In this document: positions 51,651 to 63,588 of the stretch, piece by piece
Position numbering within the stretch: position 1 is the first letter of the stretch
How the letters are laid out: each line of letters starts with the position of its first letter
Notes under the pieces: model-generated
What the model saw: the letters and a program-made list of their open reading frames with translations, nothing else
Database searches by the model: none
What the model was told of the DNA's origin: nothing
Translations under genes and position numbers: made by a program
Assembly: GCA_014871385.1 (NCBI GenBank)
Contig: CM026423.1
Coordinates: 13,600,858 to 13,664,857 of the forward strand
Reading direction: 5' to 3'
Length of the DNA: 64,000 bases
Origin: Ceratodon purpureus
Taxonomy: Eukaryota; Streptophyta; Bryopsida; Pseudoditrichales; Ditrichaceae

Positions 51651-53180
51651 TCTTGTTGGTGCTCTCTTTCCCTTCCATTTCTTTTTGTAGTAAGAGGTTT
51701 CTGCTTATGGCTTCTTCAATAGCTGCTAGCCGTTTTCTTTTGTTGTAGCTTCGTTCCTGCTCTTGTTGATGCAAGGTCAAGGATCTTAGGCTAATTCCTT
51801 CAATTAGGAGTAGTGCATTTCACGATCAGTTATGCTAGAAACTTGCTCAGCAGTTGTGTTGAGTCTTTTGAGACTCATAGACGGATCTTTGCTCAAGTGA
51901 TGGAGGCTTGGACAATAACACTCTGGTTTAGGCATTCGCACTACATCACCGGCTGGAGTACATCTCCGATTGTTGCGTAGGAGTCAGTTGACTGTGGATG
52001 CAATTTCTTCTTTTTGAACTTCGTTTGATCTTTGCTCAGGTGGAGTTTGGTGCTACTTCAAGGAGGTTGGTTACAACAATTTTTGGAATTATGGTTTTGC
52101 TTCTGTGACTTCCAAGATGGCCGTGGTCGGAGGTGGTGTAATAGATCGTGGTGGCTTGGTTGCTCAAGACAGGTGGTTATTGCCCAAGTCTTGGAGGCTG
52201 TGGCGCTCCTTTGGCTAACCAAGGTGGACATGGAGCTTCATCAGGGTGTCGACATGTCTGGAGATATCTGCACATCAACTTTCTCACCTCACCGCCCTTG
52301 TATTTCCTTCTAGCTAGTTTTGATGTTGGCTGATCCTAGCTGTAGGTTTGTACTCGCATGTAATTCTCTTGCTTTTGCATCTTAGTTTGTTGTAGGGGCA
52401 AGAATAGTTTCAAATGTGGTTCTTATAGTTGCAGCTCACTCACGAGGATATTTTTAGCTGCAATTCCCTTAGCACTGTAGTGCCTTTGTTGTGCTTGCAG
52501 CTGTAGATGTAAAGTTGTAGTGGATTAGCCTAGATTTCGGATCTTAGCTCCCAGCATGGCACCTTGGCCTCAAGTTTTTGGACTTGTGGCCTTGGCTTGT
52601 TCTTCCTTTTCTTGTTTTAACTCCGGTCCGGCTTTCAAAGGTGGTGCGGCGGTTAAAAGATTGGCTTGCGGACCGAGGGGTGAGGAACTCGAATCGTTCC
52701 AGTGGCTCAGAGGTTGAGAAGTCATGGTAAGCCCTGGTGCGGGTTGGGCATCTTGAGTAGATGGAGCGGCTGGAGAGTAAGGGACACCCATATTTTTACT
52801 TTTATTTTTTTTAGATTTTTATTTTTTAAAAATAATAATTTTTTTAAAATAATATTATTTTTATTTTTTTGATAGAAAAAAACTTAGATATGGAAAAGAT
52901 GATGTTGCACCGAAAACGCACTTAATCAGTGTATTTATAAAGATGATTAAAAGACAACATTTGACAACGGTTTATAGTGAAGATTTCACACATTTTCAAA
53001 AGATATATCAAGCGTGTCCCATAAGTGTTATATTTTTTTGTACGATCACGATGTCATATCAGTACTATTGCAATGCATAACGCAGCGATAGAGAATTAAT
53101 GCAAAAAATACTCGCACCCTTGAAATATCGAAAATCGCACTAAATTCGTACAGAATCAGCGGGATCCCAAATTCCTGATG

Positions 53181-54377
53181 TATATATTAACAAAAAGAGA
53201 CATTAATTTGTAATAGAATTCAGTCATTGACCTGACATGATATTCAAGTTTGCTTGCACATCTAGCTCATGTCAGCTTGTTGCTAAGTTAATCAGCTCTT
53301 GACATTACGATCACCACTGATGTTATCTCGATGTTTAGTGCCAAATCTATTATATTAAATGTTGGGTCAAGATAGGAGAGTTGGTCTAAAGCACATGTTG
53401 TCATGTCTTAATGCTTTAGAAGTATTGTAGTTGTCAAAGTTCATGAATTGAATGGTAAGTTACTAGCAGTTTGGGCATTGTTTTGCCTAGCAACTAATTA
53501 AAATGCAAAAGTGGTTAGGCACTTCAATAACATCTCAAAGTTGGGCAATTCGAATTTTTTTATAGTAATATTGGGCAACAATATCTCAAAGTCAAGCAAA
53601 CAATATCACAAGGTTGGGCAATAATATCTCAATTAGACTAGGAATTGATTATTTTTTGGCGAAGCCGCTATAAGCTAATGTTGTGGAACTACAGATGTAA
53701 TGTTATGCCCCCTCCTCCCCCCCCCCCCCCCCCTCCCCCGCCCCGGAAAAAATCCAATGGAAAAAAAATCTGCAGCTTCAAATTCGGTGTGGGGGATCGC
53801 AAGGCAACTCGGTGGTGCATGCTAGGCGGCAAAAAAATTTGAGCCACTATCGGTGTCAAATTTTGAGAGCAATCTACTTTATTGTGTTACAATTTTTGGC
53901 CATTTTGATGATGGACGTGGAAATCTTACCCTTGTAATTAATGATCCTTGCCGCCATACAAATAATAAATTTTCTCCACATTTGAGACATAATAAGCAAA
54001 ATGTCCACCAAATTTTGTAATTAAATGTGCTATAATTTGATATTTCTTGACCATTTTACAATGTCGCCGAGTGACAGAGCTCAAGGAATGTAGGCCTAAA
54101 ATTTGCAATACACCCCACTCAGTACAAGTGAAAATTTTCAAAATGTTATACAAGGTGGAGAGCATATCCTGCAAGTTACAACAAATATTAACATAATAAC
54201 ATTAATTCCTCAAGCATATACCTAGCATTTGTATCATCAATATTGCAACTAATCCATAATGCAAATGATAACAACCTAAGTCACTCAACTACTTTACTTT
54301 TATATTGTCTCAACTGATGATTTTTTAGTTCATAATTATTCCTATTCACAATTATTGCCATTTATTTACATTCATTT

Positions 54378-54429
<52 letters not shown>

Positions 54430-54697
54430 CCAAAAAAATATCTTTAGCATCCAATCCACTTCTAAATGTTATAATCTACCCTACACAACCATAACAACAT
54501 ATAACAAATTGAACCCTTCATTTTATAAATGCTCAATATCCTCAAATTGTGCTTCTTTCTCATCAAACAATTTGCAAACATTTGAGCCATTCTAAGTATT
54601 GAACAATTCATTTAACTTGAAAAGTTGATGGCATCCTAAAGCTTCATCAATTTGATGTAGTTATTTTGAATTTTTTTTAACTTGTTAAATTAGAGAG
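53181..54697. other. AT-rich intergenic DNA with microsatellites
   Basis: No gene. Poly-C tract at about 53709-53742, and (TA)n at about 54379-54427. Confidence 0.55.
54379..54427. repeat. (TA)n microsatellite
   Basis: Uninterrupted alternating A and T for about 49 bp, the longest in the window. Confidence 0.95.
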
Positions 54698-55773
54698 TTT
54701 AACCCCTAAAGCATCAACTCAACAGTTTTGGTATGATTTTGGGTCCGGTCAGGCTCCGTATGAGTCAAATTTTATTGGATGTGGTTGTAACTTTGGCACA
54801 TCATGGGAAATTGTCATATCTTTCTAACAAGACCAAATTTTACTTTCATCGGGCCGGTAGTTAAGAAACAATTCATGTTTAAAGATCAAAATTCAATTCA
54901 GGGCAGTTCGGGCAGGTTTGGAGTGGTGTACCAAATCTATGGCAGTCTACAGTGACTTCCAAATGATCTTCTCTGTAATCGTTTCACAACTTTTTTTAAA
55001 ACTCGATTTTGAAAAATCCAACCGTAGGATCTTGTACAAAGCCATCTAATTAGTCTTCGCACCAAGTTTTGTAAAGTTTGACCGTACGGATCTTGAGATA
55101 TATTCAGTCAAAGTTCCAAGTTTTATAAAAACTGTCAGACAGATCTACAGTGATTGGGTCACCTTCATCACCCATTTTTCATTCACCATTTTCTCCTCCT
55201 AAACCACTATAAAATTCTTATCTATTTTGGATTTATTTATTTTTTGGATTTTTTTCCTCTACAATTTCTTTTCCATACAAATGCATGTATACACCATTCG
55301 GATTTCAAAAAATAAATGATCTTCTTAGGCATTTGTAGTGTGGAAAAAGAGGTAGTGTATATGCATTTCATTTGACTCCCGTCATTGGAAGTGTGGTTTT
55401 TCAATGCTTCTATGTGTTGTATTGTCTTCAATTTTTTTGAGCATACTCCCAACTCACTTTAGAATCCAAAACTGAAGAGCCTTCAACCACACAATCTCAA
55501 AAAATTGGTTGTTTCACTCTCTGAAGGGTGGCTGTCCCTGCCGGGCAGTACCAAAAAAAACTTTTCTCTCAAGTTCAAACATTGTGATCTTTCAAATGGT
55601 CAGGAGTTACAATCTAAAATTTTGTGTACACATACATGTAGAAGTTAGGTACTAGATCCTACGGTTAGATTCTCCTAAGTACTTTCAACTTTGCATAATT
55701 CTACCTTGAACTAAAACAGGGCAGATTTGAGGCAGAATTTGGGATTTTATGGCCAAATGCTTTAGGGGTTAAA
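54698..55773. mobile_element. candidate non-autonomous transposon with 17-bp perfect inverted ends and TTAA flanks
   Basis: TTTAACCCCTAAAGCAT at 54698-54714 recurs inverted at 55757-55773. If the TTAA on each side (54699-54702, 55769-55772) is the target duplication, the true ends begin CCCCTAAAGCAT, a piggyBac-like arrangement. A 3-bp TAA/TTA duplication (PIF/Harbinger) is an alternative. About 1.07 kb, no ORF of note inside, so non-autonomous if real. Confidence 0.6.
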
Positions 55774-56298
55774 TTTGGGTCTCAAGATGATAAGCTTCAA
55801 CTAGAGCTTGAACAACATTTCTTTTATTTCAATTGCCAATTTGTACTCTTTTGCCATTTAATTTTGCACTATTGCATGAAATACTGAAATCTTCAACAAG
55901 ATGCTCATGCATTGGTGATTTGTTGCAAATTAGATGAGTTGAAGTAAGTAGTTTAGATGTGACCTTTGAAGAAATTTTTGAAAGCTTAAACGATGATCAA
56001 TACTCTTCTTTATGTAGACTATGTTTCACTTATTGTTTGACGCATCCTCAGGTTCTTGCAGATATAGTAATATTCATCTTTAAATAATTTTCAGCCTCTT
56101 TTAGGCATGTATTTGATTATATATATATATTCAAACTCCATAATGTGTGCTTGAAGTTGATAAAAGAAATGTACATATAATTTACCATCTTGGTAGATTT
56201 TGATGCTTTATGGCTAATAATAAGGGATAGATAAGGCATAAGTGGTTTAACGGGAGTAGCGAGTGGTTTAACGGAAGTAGCGAATGATAAGTTGGAGC
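55774..56298. other. AT-rich intergenic DNA
   Basis: Nothing supportable beyond a short (TA)n at about 56129-56142 and a direct repeat of AGTGGTTTAACGG at about 56240-56275. Confidence 0.5.
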
Positions 56299-56822
56299 CT
56301 ATGTGGTATAGGTATGGACTGCTGTACTTTGAAAGAAGGCTAAGGAATCCATTTCCTTTCTCTCTTCCATAAGAGTTTTAGTCTTGAGGTGTATAGTATG
56401 TAGAGAGCAATATCTTAGATTTTCCTCCCTGGCCACGTCAAACTCTGCGGGGTCTATCTTATTCTCCCACCTGAGAACTAGTGCGTCACTCAGATACAAC
56501 GAATAATCTGGTCTCTTTAGTCGAACAAGTGCTGAAGCGGCAGATGCAGAACCGGGGGTTTTGGCTGAATCCATTGTCGACTCTAAGTGTAGCAAATTGT
56601 GTTCTGCTAAAGCATACAAGTTTAAGTCATCTAGGAAGTCCCCAGTGATAAGCAGCAGAAAATGCGAGCTATCTGCCTCATTGTTTTCACCCCGCAATAA
56701 ATGCAATGCCGCATTCCATGTACAATCGACCGCTTGTGCCACCTTTGACTCCGCAGGAGTAGAAACTTTTATCAACTCCGGGTCATTCACAGACAAGAAA
56801 GTCTCAAATGAAGAACGTATTC
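56299..56822 (-). pseudogene. isolated gene fragment, possible PD-(D/E)XK nuclease-like (Crinkler/CR-type) remnant
   Basis: Open frame of about 165-174 codons to a stop at 56299. It is distinctly less AT-rich than its surroundings and has protein-like composition. The frame stays open upstream of SVNDPELIKV to an acceptor-like CTTTAG at about 56823-56828, so this may be an internal exon. It contains RPDYSLYL (Asp97 when numbered from the codon at 56796) followed 14 residues later by ENK (residues 111-113), resembling the D...ExK spacing of PD-(D/E)XK nucleases as found beside CR/Crinkler proteins. The reading after about residue 125 does not continue that pattern, suggesting truncation. Family placement is inference and weak. 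It is bounded by repeats on both sides. Confidence 0.35.
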
Positions 56823-56828
56823 TAAAGA

Positions 56829-59714
56829 TTTTGAGGTTGAATATTGAAGAAATTGTACATGAAATTATTAGCTTTTAGGAAGCTATAAAATGACATTTGC
56901 GAAACTTAAATGAGGTCAAAGTGCTCAATTAACTAAAGGAGGATACAAATGATATTGAATTTGGAAGTATAATCTTTAACGAACTATGGAACCTTGAATA
57001 ATAAGTTATTTACCTTTGACCAATCTTAGATTTTTTTTTAAACACTTTATTAAATCTTCTAAATACTAAAGCACGCTTGATTTGAAGTGTTTATGCTAAT
57101 TTGGTACTTATTCAAATTTTGATTATGTCTTTTAATAAGAGATTTGGAATTTGAAATTATATACAAAAATTATACAATTTTGTATACAATGTATTATATT
57201 TATACTTGATATATGCAGTTATAAGAGCATGTATAAAATTATTTATTTATATAGTATATTATATTATATTTAGATACAACAAATATAAGAATAGAAAAAT
57301 ATTTTTTAAATTTGTATAAGAATATTTGATGTATCTATATAATAATATTGTACGTATGTGTAGATAAAGTCTATTGATAAAAGAACATATATACGTGATG
57401 TATTCAATGATGGATATTTTTTACATTATCTCTGTAATTTTTGCCTTGAGTCAAAATCAATTGGATTTAGAAATTGTGTATTTTCTCAAATGAAAGAATC
57501 TTCTATTTAACAACATGTATATGGAATACAAATTATTTAATAGTACTTTTAGTCATTTCATCTAAATCCAATTTTCGCTTTTGATTGTGAGTATAGAAAA
57601 ATTGGCTAATACTTATATTGCTACAACTTGATACATCCAATGGTTGCTTAAAGAAGTGTTGCATCATTATGGTCTCTCTTATTAAACCTATACAAAGGCC
57701 CAAAGTTTCAAAATTTAATTTCATATTGATCAATATCGTGAAGTCATTTGCTATAGCTCCAAAAGTCATTTTTTTTTCTTAAATGCAAACAGATCATAGA
57801 TTTTATCAAGGTTAAGATGTAAAAGACTTGTTTGACTTCTTCTTGTCAAAAAATATTCTGTGGTTGATTTTTGTTATCCTCATTAGGCTACAAAAAAAGT
57901 TGTAATCTATAATACATTAGAAAAGAGAAGAATGTTGTCATCTATGCAACAATCTATCTATTCCAATAATCGTGCAATGTGGTATTTCATTAAAAGACAA
58001 AAGTTGCTTGACATGGCTTAAGTTTATGTTTGTACTTCTTTTAGCATGGCAAGTAAACGAGGTTTATATGTCCAACATTTAAATCTCAAACCATATTGGG
58101 CACTCCAAGAATTTGATGCATTGAATGTACATATTGTCAGAGGCGGTTGATGTAAGCTCCCTCAAGGCCAAAGTTTTTTTCAAAAAATAGCTTTCTTATT
58201 GCAAATATATAATTCAAATATAGATTTGTGATTTTAAAATTGCTTTCTTGTTGAAAAAATAGAAATGAAATCCAAATGAAATACACTTGCAATAGAAAGA
58301 TGTTCTAAACTAAATTGATACACATTTAATTTTGAAGGATTACAAACTGAATTGTGAGAAAATTATTTGATTCGTATTTCTCGAGGTAGGATGAAAATAT
58401 TTAGTTTTGACAATTTCAAAGAAGATAAAATTAAATACATTTAAAAAACATTCCTCAAGTAGTAGTAGAGGGGTGTGGCATAATTTTCCAAGTTGCTTGC
58501 CAGATTAAAATAATAATATTAATAAATAAATAAATAATTTTTTATTTTTTATTTTTTATTTTAAAACTATCTGTGCAACATATTAATTTTCTTCCAATTT
58601 ATAGAAAAACAAAATCATCATCATATAATTCTTATAATTTCTTAAACTCAATTTTGTTTTGAAAGGATTACATTAAAAATTGAAAAAGTATATATTTGGT
58701 ACTTAGAATATTGAAAATGCCCTCTTTTATACAACTATTCTTTAGAAATTAGATTTTTTCTTATTTGTTCATCATAAATAGCTATTTATGCTAAAGAAAT
58801 ATGATGTGGCCCAAGCATAATATTATTGGATAAGCATATTGTCTCTACGAAGTCACTAATAAAATCGGGGTGATGCACGCGTGTGTCACTTTTTTTTTTT
58901 AGTCCCTCTCTCCCCAAACTTGAGTGCCATTTGCTCCTCCGTAGACCGAAGTTTCTCTCTAGAGAAGCATATGTTATTGGCCCAATGCATAATACTATTG
59001 GATAAGCGTATTTGATAGCATTTTGACTTTAGCATTGGTCCAAGTATAATACTATTGAATAGCAGTTTGATGCTAAATAATTTTATTTTTAAATTATAAT
59101 TTTTATAAATGAGAGAATGAGCATGATCTAATGAATATATTGTAGCAATAATTTTTATTTTTAGACCATGCCGAATTTAAATAAAAGATGTTTCAATTTT
59201 AAAATTGCACAAAGTAACAATTTGTATCTGTAAAAGTTTTAATGAACCTTTCAATCCTTAGAGTCCAATTGGTGCCCATAGAACGAATACTTTTGAAATA
59301 TCAAATTATATAATATTATCTAGGTAAAAATATTAAAGTTCTTGGAGGGGGGAAAAAAATTGAGATTTTGAATTTTGTGGTTTTTGTGTTTATATAATGA
59401 TGATGAAATCTTTACAAATTTCAAATTCTAGACTCTTTCTAAGTTCAATTGTTAAGTCAACATGCTAATTTTCTTCAAAAAATCATAAACAAATTTGAAG
59501 TAATACAAACTATTATACATATGGTGATTTTTTGAAATTGACTATTACAGCTGATATACCCATCATGTAAAGAACTTTTAAATCAAAGTGAATACAAATT
59601 TTGTTGACAAATTTCACACATTTTATTTTTGTAGTTTTAGTGAACTATGTAATTCAATTACATTTAAAGTTATGATAATATTATTGTTTAAATCATATTG
59701 AGAAGAAGAAATAT

Positions 59715-59754
<40 letters not shown>

Positions 59755-61950
59755 TTCACATTCATAGTTTAAAATTAAAAACAATTGATCTGTGTATTCA
59801 AAACACCATTGTCTACAAGAATATCCTATGTCTACATGTATATGTTGTAATGGACTTAAATTTCTTTATTTTTTAATATATATAGAAGATGAATATTTTT
59901 TTATATGATTAAATTCATCATTTCATTCAAATATTGTCTAAATGCATTTACTAAAAAACAAACATTATAAATGTAGACTACTATAATAAATTTTTGTTTG
60001 AACTCATCTATATATCTAAACAATGTAATCTCAACAAACACTTCAAATTTCCATATGACTATATAAAAAATTTCCTTCTAATTAACTAATTGGAGTATCT
60101 CATCTAAATTATTATACAGTTTATAGAATAAGATGGTTTATAACCAATTTGATAAAGTGCAAATCTTATTATGATTGAATTTTTTGAAACACAAAACTTT
60201 ACAAGCATGTAAGAGAACTACACAATTTTTTTATATAGGTGTTGTAGTGTATTGCAATGGCCATAAACCATATGTCCTATATCACAATATTTCTTCTTCT
60301 CAATATGATTTAAACACAAAGTAGTAATAGTTCTGCTTCTTTAAAATCAAATTTGCATGAATATAATAAATGCATTAGAATCTAGTTAGAATTTTATGTA
60401 AATTACTTTTACTACTCTTGTTTTAATTGTACTTGAAAACTAAACCATCTTCATGCTTAGTTAAATTTGAGAGATAAAGATTTTTAAGCGCCATATAATA
60501 ATTTAAGTTCTAAAATGTAGCTCAAATAATAAAAAAATTAATGGTTTTTTCCTCTTGGAATATATGCAATATACATGGGTCTTGACTAGTTGTTGGATCT
60601 TTTGGAAGAATAAGTCAACATCTTAAGGAAAAATTTCACTATTAGATTTTAATAACAAGAAATACTTCACAAGTATGCATATACAAATATTTTAGTATTT
60701 TTAAAAATATTTCTTGAAATGTTATTGAATATCAAGGCTATAAAACTTAATATGTGTTTCTAGTTGATAATTGATGCAAATATTACATTTATGTTTAAAA
60801 TCAAATATTTAGTAAAGGGTTGATCATTATATAAAGAAATATTCATTGACCAAAAAAACAAAATATCATACAACACTCATAATATTGACTTCTATAATCA
60901 TTCATTTTACATATAAATTTTTTAAACAAACATCACAAAGTTTCTTCACATTTTTTCAATTTTGAATCATTTTGCATCAATTTTTTCAATGCTTTATATA
61001 CATGATGGCTATGGGGTGCCAATTGTCTACAATAAATTATTGGTGCCTAAGAGGTTAATGTTGATATATTTAAAGAATTCAAATTATAATTGAAAATATT
61101 TTTTTTCTATGTTTTAAGAAATAAAAATATTTTCTAAGATTTACTGTATTTTTAAATTGATAATTATAATGGTTATGTAACCATTACCTTTAATACCTAA
61201 AACTTTGATATGGTCTTGATGGATGCGAGGAAAAATATTATAAATTTTATATTATTTTAAGATTTTTCTTAAGTCCGTTAAATTTTGAGGTTTAATTAAA
61301 TTTAACCATCATATATCATATAGAAGAATTTAAAATGCACTTATATGAATATAAAAGAATTTTTACTTCCAACATGTAAATATGAATTTTAATGTTTAAT
61401 TTTCCACAAATAGAAGATTTCAAAGAATAAAATCAATGCACTAGAATCCCTTTTTGATGGTGAATTTTTTAATGTTTTATAAATATATTCTATTAGAGCA
61501 TATTCCATTTAAGGTTCTAAATAGAATTGGTGTAAAATGGAGATACAAATGTAACTTTTAATTGTTATCATCATATAAATCACCATATTTTTAAACACAT
61601 GACATATAATATATCAGGATCTTTGCGTACCACAAATTATCATCATATATTAATCACAAAATTTCTTTACATTATTCAAAGGCGAAGCTCCATACCTACT
61701 TGTACTATCTTCAAACAATTAATTAATAATGTTTATTCTCCAACTATTCTACTACATCCTCACCGTTACATAAACATATGATAAGTCATACAAAAACTTA
61801 TTTTGCATATCCCAAGTTCTATAAATCATGTAATTTAACAAATTCATGAAATCATTGGAATAGCCATTGCGCTGCAATTAAAAACTATATCCTTTGGTGA
61901 ACTACCAATTGCAACTTCGTGCAACCAATCCTACTCCAATGGTTGTTCCA
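56829..61950. other. very AT-rich, gene-free stretch
   Basis: No coding signal on either strand; ORFs are short and AT-driven. It holds (TA)n at about 59717-59748, a poly-T run at 58890-58900, and three degenerate copies of a roughly 29-bp sequence, CCAAGCATAATATTATTGG-like, at about 58810, 58980 and 59037. Likely degenerated transposon DNA. Confidence 0.6.
59717..59748. repeat. (TA)n microsatellite
   Basis: Uninterrupted alternating T and A for about 32 bp. Confidence 0.95.
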
Positions 61951-63588
61951 TAGGCATTGAATTGGGAGTGGAACGAACACACCTTAGAACCGGTAATTCA
62001 AACGCCTATCCACACTCAATGCCAAGGTTACCTCATTGTTTTAGTATTCAAAGGTCAAAGGAACTTGACTATTTCTATGATTTGCGATGAGCTCCGAGAG
62101 AGAGGTGGAGAGCCCTCACGTATTAGGATGACAAATGGTGCAGAGCGTGTCCCCGCTTTATATACATGTACATCCGGCTTAATTCACGTTGGTCTCTGGA
62201 GTTTCACTTCTCCAATGGCAATTAAAAAACAACAGGCTCCAGCTTAGGATTCACCCTTACAAGACCTGCCACACCTGACCTGCATGGGCATCACATCGCC
62301 CAGCCCCAGACAGGATAGCATATATAATAATAATAACAATAGTAGCCTGCAATTAAAGAGAGAACATGGCAGCTTTCAAACAAACGCCGCACTCCAGTCA
62401 AACCAAACCCACCTCAAACAACAGTAGACTCTAGAACTGGATCCAAGGCATCTTCCAATGGGATAACCCACCTCACCTCACTCACTGCAACCCAAACCCA
62501 ACCAAACCAAACCTTGACAATGCTCCATCAAAACCATCATCGATGATCGCAAAACGCAACGCAACGCAACGCAACGCATCCAACTTCACCGATAGACGCA
62601 ACTGTTTCCCTTCTTGAACGATCCCAATCCCAGGCGACTTGGGGGATAACCCCCGGGCCCAATGCTGACGGGGATTGCTCGGACTAGGGGTCGTGGCCAC
62701 TGGGAGGGCGCCACGGCGGACAGGGGTGGGCCGAGCTGGCCACGAAGGTGGGGCGAGGCTCAAGGATGGTCTTGAGCGTACTGCTCCGAGTCCCGACCTC
62801 CCAATGCTCGTGAATTTGGCCCCCATGCCAAGGGGAGGGTGATCACGCCTAGGGTTTCATGTATCGCTACGGGGAGCGCCAAACCCCAATCGCCATCGCC
62901 ATCGCCATCGCCATCGCCATCGGAAGAGTTGTTGTTGTTGTTGCGGTGGTGGTGCTCTTGTCGTGGTTGTTTCTGGTGGGGGTTCACGGCCATCTGCGGT
63001 ACGGGTCTGGGTGAGCGCGCTGGGGCGTTTGGTGGAGGGAGGAGGGAAGTCGGAGGGTGGGGAGTGTGGGACGCGGTTGTGAAGCTGGAGGTGTGGGCAT
63101 CGGGGGCGGGAGGGGTGTTCGGGAGGTGGAGGGGGAGTTTTTTGGAGTGAGTAGGGCGGGGAGGGAATGCGGGGAATTTGGAATTGGTGAGTTTGGGGGG
63201 GTTGGTGAGGGGGGGTTGTTAGGGCCAGGAGGGGAGGGAGGGTTTGACGGGCGGGAGATGGTTCGGGGTATGGCGAGTGGCGATGGTGATGACAGGGGAG
63301 GTTCTTTTTAGGTTTTGACAGGGGGGGTGTGCGCGGGGGTCAAATTCTGTGGGGATGAGCGAGGGCGTGTGAAGGTCTGGAGGTGGTGGGGTGTGATTTT
63401 GGGCGGGAGAGTGCGGGGAGGAGGGGGAGGGGTGGGGGATGTGGTGTGGTGGTCTTCATCGGTATTGCAATGTGATGCTCGGCGTGACGGGCCATGGTTA
63501 CATTATGTGAGAGTGAGTGACAGGCCTAGGGTTTGGAAGAAGAGTTGTGAGAGTGGAGGGTTCGGTCTTGGAAGGAAAGGGTAGCGAA
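61951..63588. promoter_or_regulatory. intergenic region and upstream leader of the terminal Cys-rich gene
   Basis: Composition changes from AT-rich to GC-rich near 62600. Short repeats AACGC (62552-62578) and hexanucleotide CCATCG (about 62889-62922) lie here. 63000-63580 is strongly G-rich on the plus strand and reads as a long leader. A minus frame at 62760-62993 (MAVNPHQKQP) is possible but its Asp-Gly run only reflects the hexanucleotide repeat. No confident gene. Confidence 0.45.
62889..62922. repeat. (CCATCG)n hexanucleotide repeat
   Basis: About five to six copies of CCATCG. Confidence 0.9.

Larger units (their letters stand above)
50450..53180. mobile_element. DNA transposon with about 50-bp terminal inverted repeats (2731 bp, decayed)
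   Basis: Left end CATCAGGAATTTGG at 50450 and its inverted copy ending at 53180; similarity continues for about 52 bp (around 41 matches) including CTGATTCTG and AGTGCG. Both ends are flanked by TA (50448-50449, 53181-53182), compatible with a TA duplication, although no longer one is seen. The interior holds direct repeats and minus-strand open frames at 52791-52570 and 51780-51535. The second is charged and coiled-coil-like (EERSYNKRKRL-type), as in transposon-borne Myb/SANT proteins, but no transposase core was recognised. Superfamily uncertain. Confidence 0.7.

Noticed and set aside
62760..62993. minus-strand ORF with an Asp-Gly run
   Set aside because: The run comes from the CCATCG microsatellite; nothing else supports coding.
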